NCBI GenBank assembly: GCA_964420065.1
Contig: CAYQQK010000022.1
Location: 1-27,817, forward strand
Reading direction: 5' to 3'
Source of the DNA: CAYQQK01 sp964420065
GTDB lineage: Bacteria; Bacillota; Dethiobacteria; DTU022
DNA: 27,817 bases
Below are positions 8,282-16,121 of the stretch, piece by piece. A program made the position numbers and the translations under genes. The first letter of the stretch is position 1, and each line of letters begins with the position of its first letter. Below the pieces are notes generated by a model. That model was given only the letters and a program-made list of their open reading frames with translations. It did no database searches and was not told where the DNA came from.

Positions 8282-8361
8282 GAAATTGACATCCTCCCTC
8301 CGCCTGATCCGGCAGGCGGCACCGGGACCGTATGTCCGGAATTGTTTTCCATGAAATTGAC
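8254..8361. repeat. Two 37-bp direct repeats covering the ireB start
   Basis: Positions 8254-8290 and 8325-8361 are identical (37 bp) and separated by 34 bp. On the minus strand each copy reads through an ATG and the first codons of ireB (MENNSGHTV). The offset of 71 bp is not a multiple of three, so the upstream copy opens a different frame that would run from 8352 to 8158 (64 codons). The spacer carries a hairpin and the strong ribosome-binding site used by ireB. A local duplication, or an insertion with duplication of its target, would give this pattern. Confidence 0.9.
8300..8319 (-). promoter_or_regulatory. Hairpin immediately upstream of the ireB ribosome-binding site
   Basis: CCGCCTG (8300-8306) and CAGGCGG (8313-8319) pair perfectly around a 6-base loop. 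On the minus-strand transcript the stem ends directly at the GGAGGGAGGA ribosome-binding site of ireB, so it could affect ribosome loading or mRNA stability. Confidence 0.45.
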
Positions 8362-8426
8362 CCCCCAGAAACAAAATCGAAACAAACGCAGGCTTATTCA
8401 AAACCTTTTCCCCGCAAACCCCGTCC

Positions 8427-11030
8427 TTATCTTCGTAATTTTGTTCGAACGAACGCCTCAACCGTTTGCAACGCCACCGGAAGAGCGGCGGGATTTTTGC
8501 CCCCGGCCTGGGCCAAATCGGGCCGACCGCCTCCACCGCCGCCGACCTGCTTGGCCACTGCAGCCACGATCCGGTTGGCGTGAATCCCCTTCTCGATCAG
8601 ATCCGGGGTAACCCCGGCGACCAGTAAAACCCGCCCCTCATGTACCGCCCCCAGGACCATCACCGCCGTAGAAAGCTTTTGTTTCAATTGATCCAGGTAA
8701 AGACGCAAGGTATCCATACTGTCCGCCTCTACCGCGGTACTGAGTACAGTCACCCCGTCAACCGGCCGACTTCTGGCAGTGAGCAGGCCGGCCTGTAGAG
8801 TGACCAGACGCTGTTTCAGTTCCTGGTTGGCTTTTTCCAGGCTCCGGTGCTCTTCCAACAGATCACGCAACCGTCCTTCTACCTGCGCAGGGGTGGACCG
8901 TAAAGCCGCTGCTGCAGTTTCCAGGCGCTGTGAGGTTTTTACGGCAAAGTGATAGGCCTCCCATCCGGTAAGCGCCTCAATCCGCCGCACCCCGGCTCCG
9001 ATTCCTTCCTCCCCCAGCAGCCGGAAAGGTCCGATCTCACCGGTAGCGGCAACATGAGTGCCACCGCATAGCTCCCGGCTATATTCACCGACAGCCACCA
9101 GTCGGACCGCCTCCCGATCGTATTTCTCGCCAAAGAGTGCTTCCGCCCCGAGGCGCTGTGCTTCCTCTAAAGTAGTCATGGACGTCGCCACGGGGAGATT
9201 TCCCCAAATGAGCCGGTTGATCTGTTCCTCGAGCAACCGGAGCTGTTCCGGTTCCGGGGCGTTAAAGTGAGTAAAATCGAAACGCAACCGGTCCGGTTCG
9301 ACCAGGGACCCGGCTTGATGAACATGAGCTCCCAGGAGATGCTTCAAGGTTCGATGCAGTAGATGGGTCGCGGTATGACTGCGCCGTAAAGCCCGGCGGC
9401 GATCTTCGTCAACCCGGGCGAGAACCCGATCACCCCGGTTGATTGTTCCTTCCAGCAGGCGGCAACGATGAACGATTTGTCCCCCGGGGGTATAGATTGT
9501 CCCGGTCACAACCGCCCGACCGTGCTCCCCTATGAGCTCACCGCTGTCTCCCGCCTGCCCCCCACTTTCCGCATAAAAGGGGGTACGATCCAAAAATATA
9601 TCCGCCTGCTGCGATTCCGCCCCGGCCAGGACCGACAACACCGTTGCTGCGGTTTCCGTTACCGTATGGCCGCAAAAAACTGTTTCCAGCTCCCCCGCCC
9701 CGGCAAAGGTCCGGGAGCCAAAACTATTCTTACGGGAACGGGCTTCCCGGGCCCGGTTTTGCTGCACGGCCAGTGACGCCCTGAAGGCGGCCTCATCAAG
9801 AGACAATCCCGTCTCCCGGAGGATCTCTTTCGTCAGATCCGGCGGAAAACCATAAGTATCATAAAGTTTGAACGCCTTCTCCCCGGAAAGGACCGTCATT
9901 CTTTGTTGCTTTAACTCCTGCATATATTCGTCCAGGATCTCCATCCCCTGACTGAGGGTTTCCTGAAAACGTTTTTCTTCGATACCGATCACTTTCCGGA
10001 TGTATTCTTCCCGTTCCTTTAATTCGGGATAGACGCCACCCATAAGCTTGACCACTACCGCAACGGAATCGGCCAGAAAAGTTCCCTCCATTCCGAGAAG
10101 CCTGCCGAAACGTGCCGCCCGGCGCAGCAGGCGCCGCAACACATAACCGCGGCCTTCGTTGGAGGGCACCACCCCGTCGGCCACCATGAAAACAATCCCC
10201 CGGCTATGTTCGGTAACGATACGCAACGGGACCGGCCCGGCTGAAAGACTACCGGGGGCCCCGGCCCGGCAACTGAAATAATGATAAAGGGGACGAAACA
10301 GATCGGTTTCGTAAAACGAGCTGGCGCCCTGAAGCACCGTCGCCAGCCGTTCCAGGCCCGCCCCGGTATCGATGTTTTTTTTCTGCAAAGGGGTCAAATC
10401 CCCGTTCGCTTCCCGGTAGAACTGGGTAAAAACCAGGTTCCAGATTTCCAGGAAACGGTCGCAATCACAACCCACGGAACAATTTTCCCGTCCGCAACCG
10501 GCATCCGGACCGCGATCATAATATATTTCCGAACAGGGTCCGCACGGCCCGACCCCGATTTCCCAGAAATTATCGTCAGCACCAAGGCGTACAATGCGGT
10601 TTTCCGGCACACCAACCTGCCCGGACCAGATCTGATGCGCTTCATCGTCATCGTGATAGATACTGACCCAAAGCCGGTCCTCGGAAAGGTTGTAACCCCG
10701 GGTAACCAGATCCCAGGCCCAGGCGATGGCCTCGGTTTTAAAGTAATCCCCGAAAGAGAAATTGCCCAGCATTTCAAAGAAGGTGGCATGCCGGCCGGTA
10801 TGGCCGACCAGAGCAATATCGGGCGTACGAACGCATTTTTGGCAGGTCGCCACGCGCGGATGGGGCGGTTTCAACTCACCGGTGAAATATGGTTTCAGGG
10901 GGGCCATGCCCGCCCCGATCAGAAGTAAAGACGGATCGTGGTGTGGGATGAGGGAAAAACTGGGTAAAATCCGGTGATCCTTCCCGGCAAAATATTCGAG
11001 AAAAAGAGTGCGAATCCGGTCACTTTCCAT
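8427..11030 (-). CDS. alaS: Alanine--tRNA ligase
   Basis: This 867-residue protein is a full-length AlaRS, which charges tRNA-Ala and edits mischarged Ser/Gly. The N-terminal catalytic domain begins ESDRIRTLFLEYFAGKDH and contains the ATP-binding FEMLGNFSFGDYFK segment. The editing domain has the zinc/editing motifs SHTATHLLH and CGGTH, and the C-terminal C-Ala region ends in the Gly-rich VGGGGGGRPDLAQAGG. Length is normal for the family. It has its own promoter (11060-11089) and leads the alaS-ireB-ruvX-DUF1292-mltG group. Unlike many Bacillota synthetase genes it has no room for a T-box leader. Confidence 0.97.
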   Translation of the reverse strand: MESDRIRTLFLEYFAGKDHRILPSFSLIPHHDPSLLLIGAGMAPLKPYFTGELKPPHPRVATCQKCVRTPDIALVGHTGRHATFFEMLGNFSFGDYFKTEAIAWAWDLVTRGYNLSEDRLWVSIYHDDDEAHQIWSGQVGVPENRIVRLGADDNFWEIGVGPCGPCSEIYYDRGPDAGCGRENCSVGCDCDRFLEIWNLVFTQFYREANGDLTPLQKKNIDTGAGLERLATVLQGASSFYETDLFRPLYHYFSCRAGAPGSLSAGPVPLRIVTEHSRGIVFMVADGVVPSNEGRGYVLRRLLRRAARFGRLLGMEGTFLADSVAVVVKLMGGVYPELKEREEYIRKVIGIEEKRFQETLSQGMEILDEYMQELKQQRMTVLSGEKAFKLYDTYGFPPDLTKEILRETGLSLDEAAFRASLAVQQNRAREARSRKNSFGSRTFAGAGELETVFCGHTVTETAATVLSVLAGAESQQADIFLDRTPFYAESGGQAGDSGELIGEHGRAVVTGTIYTPGGQIVHRCRLLEGTINRGDRVLARVDEDRRRALRRSHTATHLLHRTLKHLLGAHVHQAGSLVEPDRLRFDFTHFNAPEPEQLRLLEEQINRLIWGNLPVATSMTTLEEAQRLGAEALFGEKYDREAVRLVAVGEYSRELCGGTHVAATGEIGPFRLLGEEGIGAGVRRIEALTGWEAYHFAVKTSQRLETAAAALRSTPAQVEGRLRDLLEEHRSLEKANQELKQRLVTLQAGLLTARSRPVDGVTVLSTAVEADSMDTLRLYLDQLKQKLSTAVMVLGAVHEGRVLLVAGVTPDLIEKGIHANRIVAAVAKQVGGGGGGRPDLAQAGGKNPAALPVALQTVEAFVRTKLRR

Positions 11031-11059
11031 TCCCTATTATGCCCCCCTGCCATACACCA

Positions 11060-11089
11060 ATTATATCGGGGCCGGTGATTCAGTGTCAA
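11060..11089 (-). promoter_or_regulatory. Sigma-A-type promoter for alaS
   Basis: On the minus strand a perfect TTGACA (11084-11089) and a perfect TATAAT (11060-11065) are separated by 18 bases. Transcription would begin near 11053, giving a leader of only about 23 bases before the alaS ATG at 11030. Confidence 0.75.
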
Positions 11090-11173
11090 CAAGAGGAGGG
11101 GCAGAACGTTTGCAGCCAAAGAAAAACGACCTGCTTCCTCTTCCGTCATGCCGCCATCCAGTTTGTGTATATT

Positions 11174-12232
11174 TCAATCTTGCCAGGCTTCCAAAAGATG
11201 CTCGGTGACAATACGGAGGATAATTGCCGCCGGCATGGCCAGGAGTAGACCGGCGAACCCGTACAGTTTTGCCCCGATCAAAAGGGCCAGAATGACGACC
11301 AGGGGGTGAAAACCGGTACAACGACCGATGATGGAAGGATATATAAATTGCGATTCAACCTGCTGAATGACCGTTATCAGGATCAGGACCCGGAGAACTT
11401 GCACCGGTGAATCCAGGATCGCAACCAGCAGCGCCGGAACCGCCCCAATCACCGGCCCGACCAGCGGGATAAGATTGGTCACACCGCCAATAAAGGCAAG
11501 GATCAGGGGAAAGTTTAAACCGGTGATAACAAACATGGCGTAATAAAGGAGGCCGACGACCAGGCTGACCAAAACTGTCCCGCGAATAAAGGCGCCGAGA
11601 ATCCGGTTTATTTCCTCACAAAGTGCCCGGAAACGGTCCCGGGCCGGCGCAGGAAATAAATTCATCACCCACTTTTTTAGCAGTTCTTCATCCCGTAACA
11701 GATAATAGGTCAGGATGGGAACCAACAGCAACAGCAACACCCGGCCGAACCAGTCCAGCAAAAGCCGATATGCCTGTTCCAATTGTGCGTTCAAAAATTG
11801 TTCCATCCCGGCAATATTACGATCGATTATCTCCCTGGCACTCGGCGGTAGGTTAAAGCTCCGGTAATGCTCCTGCAGATGATCAACCTGTTTCTGAAGT
11901 TGCATCGTATAACGGGGTAGCTCTTTTGCCAGATCCTGTAGATCGTCAAGGAGAGTCGGCATAACCCGGAGGCAAAATACCAAAATTATCACGGAAAACA
12001 CCAAGTAGAGGGCAATGATCGCGGCGGAGCGGGAAATGCGCTTTTGCTCCATCCAAAAAATTACCGGACTGAGCAGGTATGCCAGGACCAGGGAGATCAG
12101 GAAAGGCAACAGCGCTACCGCAAGAGCTTCCCTGTAGCGCACCGCAAGCCAGACCGGCACCAAAAGGAGTACCCCCGAAACGCATAGCACGGCCAGCCTC
12201 CAAGGGTTAAGGCGTGCATTTCTATTTTGCAT
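11174..12232 (-). CDS. AI-2E transporter family (UPF0118) membrane protein
   Basis: This 352-residue permease belongs to the AI-2E/PerM/UPF0118 family. Paired hydrophobic helices lie at both ends, with a central soluble, coiled-coil-like part (LQDLAKELPRYTMQLQKQVD). The C-terminal helices contain the family hallmark NLIPLVGPVIGAVPA and a following QFIYPSIIGRCTGFHPLVV. Members export small molecules or ions; the substrate here is unknown. The start at 12232 (MQNRNARLNP) sits just before the first helix; the frame continues upstream but that part is repeat DNA. In many Bacillota an AI-2E permease gene lies next to alaS, as here. Confidence 0.9.
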   Translation of the reverse strand: MQNRNARLNPWRLAVLCVSGVLLLVPVWLAVRYREALAVALLPFLISLVLAYLLSPVIFWMEQKRISRSAAIIALYLVFSVIILVFCLRVMPTLLDDLQDLAKELPRYTMQLQKQVDHLQEHYRSFNLPPSAREIIDRNIAGMEQFLNAQLEQAYRLLLDWFGRVLLLLLVPILTYYLLRDEELLKKWVMNLFPAPARDRFRALCEEINRILGAFIRGTVLVSLVVGLLYYAMFVITGLNFPLILAFIGGVTNLIPLVGPVIGAVPALLVAILDSPVQVLRVLILITVIQQVESQFIYPSIIGRCTGFHPLVVILALLIGAKLYGFAGLLLAMPAAIILRIVTEHLLEAWQD

Positions 12233-12433
12233 CGCACCGGGGCCTCCCGTACCGGCAAAAGCATAACGCCCATCAAAGTATATGATGCCCCGGCACAAAT
12301 GATGTAACCTGCAGCTCATTGATCCGGAGAGACGGTTCTCGCGTTTTGCACAACTGCTATTCCCCGAATCCATCAACCGCGAGAACCGTCCCTCCGGTTC
12401 CCGATATACTAGACCAGAAAGGAAGAAGAAGCG
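12233..12433. other. Intergenic region between AI-2E permease and plus-strand small gene
   Basis: This stretch of about 200 bases carries the palindromic repeat at 12324-12400 in its right half. Two -10-like TATACT boxes point outward: 12277-12282 on the minus strand toward the permease, and about 12404-12409 on the plus strand toward the small gene at 12434. Neither has a convincing -35 box, so they are only suggestive. Confidence 0.3.
12324..12400. repeat. Dispersed palindromic repeat, copy 1
   Basis: Two 20-base arms, 12324-12343 and 12378-12397, are inverted copies with one mismatch and enclose a 34-base loop. The right part (12359-12400) matches 17088-17129 at 38 of 42 positions, and the loop sequence CACAACTGCT is shared with that second copy. 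This marks a dispersed, REP- or MITE-like element found twice in the window, at both edges of the glycosyltransferase region. Confidence 0.75.
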
Positions 12434-12763
12434 ATGCAAAAAAAAGATAAAACAACCGGAATCGAAATCATGATCACCTGCGTTTTACGTGAAGAGATCA
12501 TCTTTGAAATATACCGGAAGGTCCCGCTGTTGGTGCCCTCTTACGGTTATCCGCCCGAGCCCCCCGAATGCCGAGAGGAACTATCGGCAGGAGACTATTT
12601 CAACCTTAAGCCTCAAAAGACAGAGGCTTACAGGGCACCCAGTCCTCTAACCGGATCTCTTTGCTCAAGATCGATCGGGCATGCCGATCACCCGGGTTTT
12701 GATCGAGGTAGAACTTGCTTTTCCTTTGACGATCGGCCGGGGTCATCCAGCCGAAATGTTTGA
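12434..12763 (+). CDS. Small plus-strand gene, possibly truncated (unknown function)
   Basis: I do not recognise this gene. It opens with ATG after a GGAAGAAGAAG ribosome-binding site, and its first 57 or so residues look like a real protein: a basic start, then REEIIFEIYRKVPLLVPSYG, then a Pro/Glu-rich YPPEPPECREE. From about 12606 the frame runs antisense through the glycosyltransferase gene and becomes Ser/Arg-rich, as non-coding frames do. It is the only likely plus-strand gene in the window. Either the gene truly ends inside its convergent neighbour, or its 3' part was replaced when the glycosyltransferase DNA arrived; I favour a truncated remnant. The motif recalls spore-coat-associated small proteins, but that is a weak impression. 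Confidence 0.35.
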   Translation: MQKKDKTTGIEIMITCVLREEIIFEIYRKVPLLVPSYGYPPEPPECREELSAGDYFNLKPQKTEAYRAPSPLTGSLCSRSIGHADHPGFDRGRTCFSFDDRPGSSSRNV

Positions 12764-13322
12764 CCCGAAAATCGGACTGAAAAGCGTACGGAAGTTTGTA
12801 ATATTCCAGGGGAAACCGGCCGCAGTGCGGGCCCGTTTCGCGCCACCGGGTGGGTCGCGTCGAATCATACTTTACCAGCATGCGATGCTGTTTAACCCAG
12901 GGGTTCCAGCCGCCATCCACCCGGTACTGCAGATCATTCCAGAAATCAAAGAGGCGGAAATCAACGGCATCAAAGTCATGTTGACGAAGAAGACTCCGAA
13001 ATTCCACCTCCGCCCGCTCCTCGAACATCTCATCGGCATCGATCGCCAGAATCCATTGCGGATGCAGCGCCGCCGCATACTGCCAGAGTCGCGTCCGCAA
13101 AAGCGGTTCATCCCGGTCAAAAAGCCGCTCGCTTTCCCGGTAATAGAGCACCCGTTCAACAGAACGGCAAATTTCCCCGCTGCGATCCGTCGAGGCATCA
13201 TCCAAAACCACAATCCGGTCCACAAAACGGGTCAGGTGACGCAGCACCTGCTCCAGATAGCGTCCGGCTTCGTTATAAACCGGCATCATCGCCACCAGTG
13301 CGTTTATCCTGTTCTCCTCCAA
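12606..13322 (-). CDS. Family 2 glycosyltransferase
   Basis: This GT-A fold enzyme of up to 238 residues transfers a sugar from a nucleotide-sugar donor. It shows the family 2 strand ALVAMMPVYNEAG, the donor-binding DDASTD (residues 41-46) and the metal-binding DAD in AIDADE (95-97). The C-terminal half is rich in Trp/Arg and fits sugar acceptor binding. No transmembrane helix is seen, so it is cytoplasmic. The start is uncertain: a TTG at 13322 has no ribosome-binding site, whereas GGAGG at about 13316-13320 is well placed for an ATA at 13307; GTG 13295 would cut the first strand. It overlaps the end of the upstream glycosyltransferase by up to 50 bases. Confidence 0.85.
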   Translation of the reverse strand: MEENRINALVAMMPVYNEAGRYLEQVLRHLTRFVDRIVVLDDASTDRSGEICRSVERVLYYRESERLFDRDEPLLRTRLWQYAAALHPQWILAIDADEMFEERAEVEFRSLLRQHDFDAVDFRLFDFWNDLQYRVDGGWNPWVKQHRMLVKYDSTRPTRWRETGPHCGRFPLEYYKLPYAFQSDFRVKHFGWMTPADRQRKSKFYLDQNPGDRHARSILSKEIRLEDWVPCKPLSFEA

Positions 13323-14427
13323 TCAATGTATTAAGCAAAATATTCCATCCTTCAATCCATGTTTCCCGATCGAACGCTACCGCGGTGGTGCGGGCCCTGT
13401 CGGCCAATTTTCCCCGCAACGCAGGATTTTCAATCAGTCTTTCAAGAGCTTTGAGCAGATCGGTATCGACCGGTTTAACCAGCAAACCATTGTACCCGTG
13501 GCAAATCATGTCAACCAGGGGTCCCTGCATCGAACCGATTACCGCTGCCCCGGCCTGCATGGCCTGCAAAACGGCCTGCACGGGAACGGGACCGCTTTTA
13601 ATCGGGAAAAGGGCTAGATCGCCATAACCATACTCGGCCTGTTCCGGAGAAAGCAGCCGGCAGAAGGAACGCTGTTCAAACCAGAACTGCATTTGACTCC
13701 GGAGGCTCTCCGGCAGAGCCCCGCAAAAAATAAAGGGTAGTTCCCGGTAACGCCGCCGCAAACTGTCAATCGTTCGCAGAGTCTCGCTGATCCCGAAACA
13801 GGGCCGGGCGGGACTGGAAAATATGATCCGGGGGAGTTTTGCACCGGGCTCACCTTTTGCCGGGAGACTCCCACCCGCAGCGGAGGCTGACGAGCCAAAC
13901 GAATCCGGAAGATAGTGCAACTTGTGATCGAGTCCGGGCCAGGTTGACACGACCCACTGGATAAACTGGGTATTGTTGGCCACCACCCGGTTGACCGTGG
14001 AAAGACCGAGCTTGATCCGTGATAGCCACTCCCAACGGTTGGCCGTAGTGCTGGTATCGGTGGACAGATCCCGGGTCGGAACGCTCCGACCCAGGGTAAG
14101 CGAGACAGGATGAGCCTGCGGATAGACCAGGGCAGGCTCGGCGTAGATCGCCAGGGAAACGAGCGCGGTATCTTCCCATAGATTTTGGCTGAGGTTGGGC
14201 AGAAAAGGGGCATGGGGGTTTTGCTCCGGCACGGCAGAAATCAGTTCGCCGCCGGGTAAAGTTTTTTGCCAACCGGTGCCTTCCTGCCTGATTTCAAGGC
14301 CACAACCATTATCATCCAGTAAAGCAGAGAAAGCATTTATCCAGTCATACAAGGGCCCATCAATAACGCTACTGCCTTCCCGGTTCAACAGGTGCCGCAC
14401 CACCAGGCTGACGGTCGCCCGTTTCAT
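13273..14427 (-). CDS. GT-B fold glycosyltransferase, family 4-like, degenerate acidic site
   Basis: This 384-residue protein has the two-lobed GT-B layout: an N-terminal lobe with LNREGSSVIDGPLYDWI, and a C-terminal lobe with PRIIFSSPARPCFG, IFCGALPES and the tail HGYNGLLVKPVD typical of family 4 enzymes. The usual EG-x6-E motif is missing: the matching segment reads SGPVPVQAVLQAM (residues 278-290), with no glutamate at either position. It is therefore a diverged enzyme, an inactive partner of the neighbouring GT4, or a member of a related family. The start at 14427 (MKRATVS) begins the first strand. It lies 8 bases after the GT4 gene. Confidence 0.8.
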   Translation of the reverse strand: MKRATVSLVVRHLLNREGSSVIDGPLYDWINAFSALLDDNGCGLEIRQEGTGWQKTLPGGELISAVPEQNPHAPFLPNLSQNLWEDTALVSLAIYAEPALVYPQAHPVSLTLGRSVPTRDLSTDTSTTANRWEWLSRIKLGLSTVNRVVANNTQFIQWVVSTWPGLDHKLHYLPDSFGSSASAAGGSLPAKGEPGAKLPRIIFSSPARPCFGISETLRTIDSLRRRYRELPFIFCGALPESLRSQMQFWFEQRSFCRLLSPEQAEYGYGDLALFPIKSGPVPVQAVLQAMQAGAAVIGSMQGPLVDMICHGYNGLLVKPVDTDLLKALERLIENPALRGKLADRARTTAVAFDRETWIEGWNILLNTLIGGEQDKRTGGDDAGL

Positions 14428-14435
14428 TTTTTTCT

Positions 14436-15563
14436 TCAGCTCCCTGCTACTTCCCCGATCAGGTCGGCCCACCGTTTTTTCCATACTGACAGGTCAAAAC
14501 AAAGGGCGGTTTCCCGGGCTTTTTCCCCAAGTCTGCGCCTTTCTTCCTCATTTTCAACCAGAAAAGTCAGGGCTTCGATCAATCCGGCGGCAGTGGGGTT
14601 GATCACCAGACCATTGTATTTATGAATGAGCAGTTCCGGCAGGCCACCGGCCCGGCCGGCAACAACCGGCAGCCCGCAGGCCATCGCTTCGAGACAAGAG
14701 AGGGAAGTCCCCTCGGTGGATCTGGAAGGGATCAAGCAGATATCCATGTTCTGGTATATTTCTTTCATCCCTTCCGGTGTGCGCCAGTAATAGTAGACGT
14801 TTTCATGTCGGGCGGCCCAACAGAGCATCTGCCGTTCATGCCGGTGGTCATGCCCCCGGCCGACAAAATGAAATTCCAGTTCGGGATAGCGCCTCGTCAG
14901 GACGGCGGCAGCCTGCATCGCTTCCCCGATCCCCCGAACCGTGGTCAGGCGGCGGGGGAAAAGGACCCTGATCCGGCCGTCGTGTCGTCGTTTTGCCGAG
15001 TCCAGAGGGCAAAAGTAAGCCGTATCAACGAAGTTGGGAATATAGGTCAAGCGGTTCAGTAGGGCCGGCCAGCGCCAGGCCGCCCAGTTTATCGTAGCCG
15101 TATCAACCGATACCACCCGGGAGGGGGCATAAAGAGCTTTCTCCATGCGCAGCAGCCATTCTTTTTTCAGCACCGCGCCCCCGATACGATTTTCCCAGGT
15201 TGGATAATCCCAAAAAATACCGTGGGAAATTGAAATACTTCGCGGCAGCGCCGTGGGGTAAGCAAGGAAGGTCACGAAATAGATCGCCAAATCCACCGGG
15301 CCGGCCTGTTCATTGAAAGCCCGGTTGAGGCTGCTGCAAGTTTGGACGAATGAATCCTGGACCGGAACACCGTGTACGGTCACGCCGGGGAGCAGGAGCC
15401 GGGTCCAATCAAGCCCCGCCTGCCACCAGTTTACGGCCCAGCCCAATTCGAGGAACAACCGGGTCAATTCCATCCCGTAACGCTCCGCTCCCCCGTAAAC
15501 ACAGCGGTTTCCGTCCGCCTCGAAATGACTGGTGGTAAGAATACTGACCGTTTTTTTGGACAT
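14436..15563 (-). CDS. Family 4 glycosyltransferase
   Basis: This 375-residue GT-B retaining glycosyltransferase is cytoplasmic and would add a sugar to a surface polymer or glycoprotein. The N-terminal lobe has a GGAERYGMEL acceptor-side motif (VYGGAER), the lobes are joined at YIPNFVDT, and the C-terminal lobe has the catalytic E284 and E292 in STEGTSLSCLEAMACG followed by HKYNGLVI. The start at 15563 (MSKKTVSIL) is the best fit to the first strand, though the ribosome-binding site is weak. It is the first of three consecutive glycosyltransferase genes. Confidence 0.92.
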   Translation of the reverse strand: MSKKTVSILTTSHFEADGNRCVYGGAERYGMELTRLFLELGWAVNWWQAGLDWTRLLLPGVTVHGVPVQDSFVQTCSSLNRAFNEQAGPVDLAIYFVTFLAYPTALPRSISISHGIFWDYPTWENRIGGAVLKKEWLLRMEKALYAPSRVVSVDTATINWAAWRWPALLNRLTYIPNFVDTAYFCPLDSAKRRHDGRIRVLFPRRLTTVRGIGEAMQAAAVLTRRYPELEFHFVGRGHDHRHERQMLCWAARHENVYYYWRTPEGMKEIYQNMDICLIPSRSTEGTSLSCLEAMACGLPVVAGRAGGLPELLIHKYNGLVINPTAAGLIEALTFLVENEEERRRLGEKARETALCFDLSVWKKRWADLIGEVAGS

Positions 15564-15594
15564 AGACAACAATACCCCACCGGGTCCCTAAGTA

Positions 15595-15616
15595 AGAGCC
15601 GGCCGGAGCCGGCTCT
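15595..15616 (-). terminator. Hairpin after the beta-rich protein gene
   Basis: AGAGCCGG (15595-15602) and CCGGCTCT (15609-15616) form a perfect 8-bp stem with a 6-base loop, 4 bases beyond the stop of the gene at 15621. There is no T-run after it on the minus strand, so it is a weak terminator or an mRNA-stabilising hairpin that lowers expression of the glycosyltransferases. Confidence 0.4.
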
Positions 15617-15620
15617 CCGG

Positions 15621-16103
15621 TTAAGCCGGACTTTGAGTAGCTACAAAAACAAAATCCGTGAGTAGAGCAACATTTTGCAGCAGATTGGTCGTAGCTGTTT
15701 CCGCAAGGCCCAGGGTAAAGGTTAAGCTTTCCACGGGAGCGTCCGTCGTTAGAGGGCGCCCGGCGGAGGGCTGATCAACCAGTTCCGCCAGCTTACCGGT
15801 AAAAAGCACCTCATCACCAGGACTGGCTACAACACTGGCGTTTAAACGGTTGGCCAGGACAGTCGCCAGGCTGATACTGGTGCCTGGTGATTCCCGCCAG
15901 TCGGCGGAAACAAAATACAAAATATCGACATCGCTGCCGTTGGAAACATCAAGTATTCCCGTTTCACTTTGCCCTCCGATAAAATGGGCCGCGGTAATGA
16001 TCGGCGTAGTCGGGGAAACGACAATATCAATAGCCGCAGTTTCCAGACTGTTGTCAATATTGGGATCGGCTTCTTGACTGAAGGTAAAGGACACCTTTTT
16101 CAC
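15621..16103 (-). CDS. Beta-rich protein, TasA/camelysin-like without signal peptide (tentative)
   Basis: This 160-residue acidic protein is rich in Thr, Ser, Val and Ala and low in Lys after the start, with alternating hydrophobic residues that suggest beta sandwich structure. I see no signal peptide or membrane helix. The pattern VSNGSDVDILYFVSADW followed by LATVLANRLNASV and DEVLFTGKLAELVD resembles the TasA/camelysin order of strands, in which a short helix precedes a G(T/K)LAEL turn. This is an impression, not a family match. A second GTG three codons in has a better ribosome-binding site (GGGGTG). It sits between the coat-like gene at 16122 and the glycosyltransferases and could be the protein they decorate. 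Confidence 0.6.
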   Translation of the reverse strand: MKKVSFTFSQEADPNIDNSLETAAIDIVVSPTTPIITAAHFIGGQSETGILDVSNGSDVDILYFVSADWRESPGTSISLATVLANRLNASVVASPGDEVLFTGKLAELVDQPSAGRPLTTDAPVESLTFTLGLAETATTNLLQNVALLTDFVFVATQSPA

Positions 16104-16121
16104 CCCTTTACAGAAATAGAA

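Noticed and set aside
8282..8536. N-terminal extension of ireB giving a 173-residue protein
   Set aside because: The extension reads through the duplicated block and antisense-phase alaS sequence, while the 88-residue form matches the family from its first residues and has a strong ribosome-binding site.
12233..12439. 69-residue N-terminal extension of the AI-2E permease
   Set aside because: It is translated repeat DNA; a similar peptide (EPEGRFSR) appears from the second repeat copy near 17110, so the similarity comes from the repeat and not from a protein.
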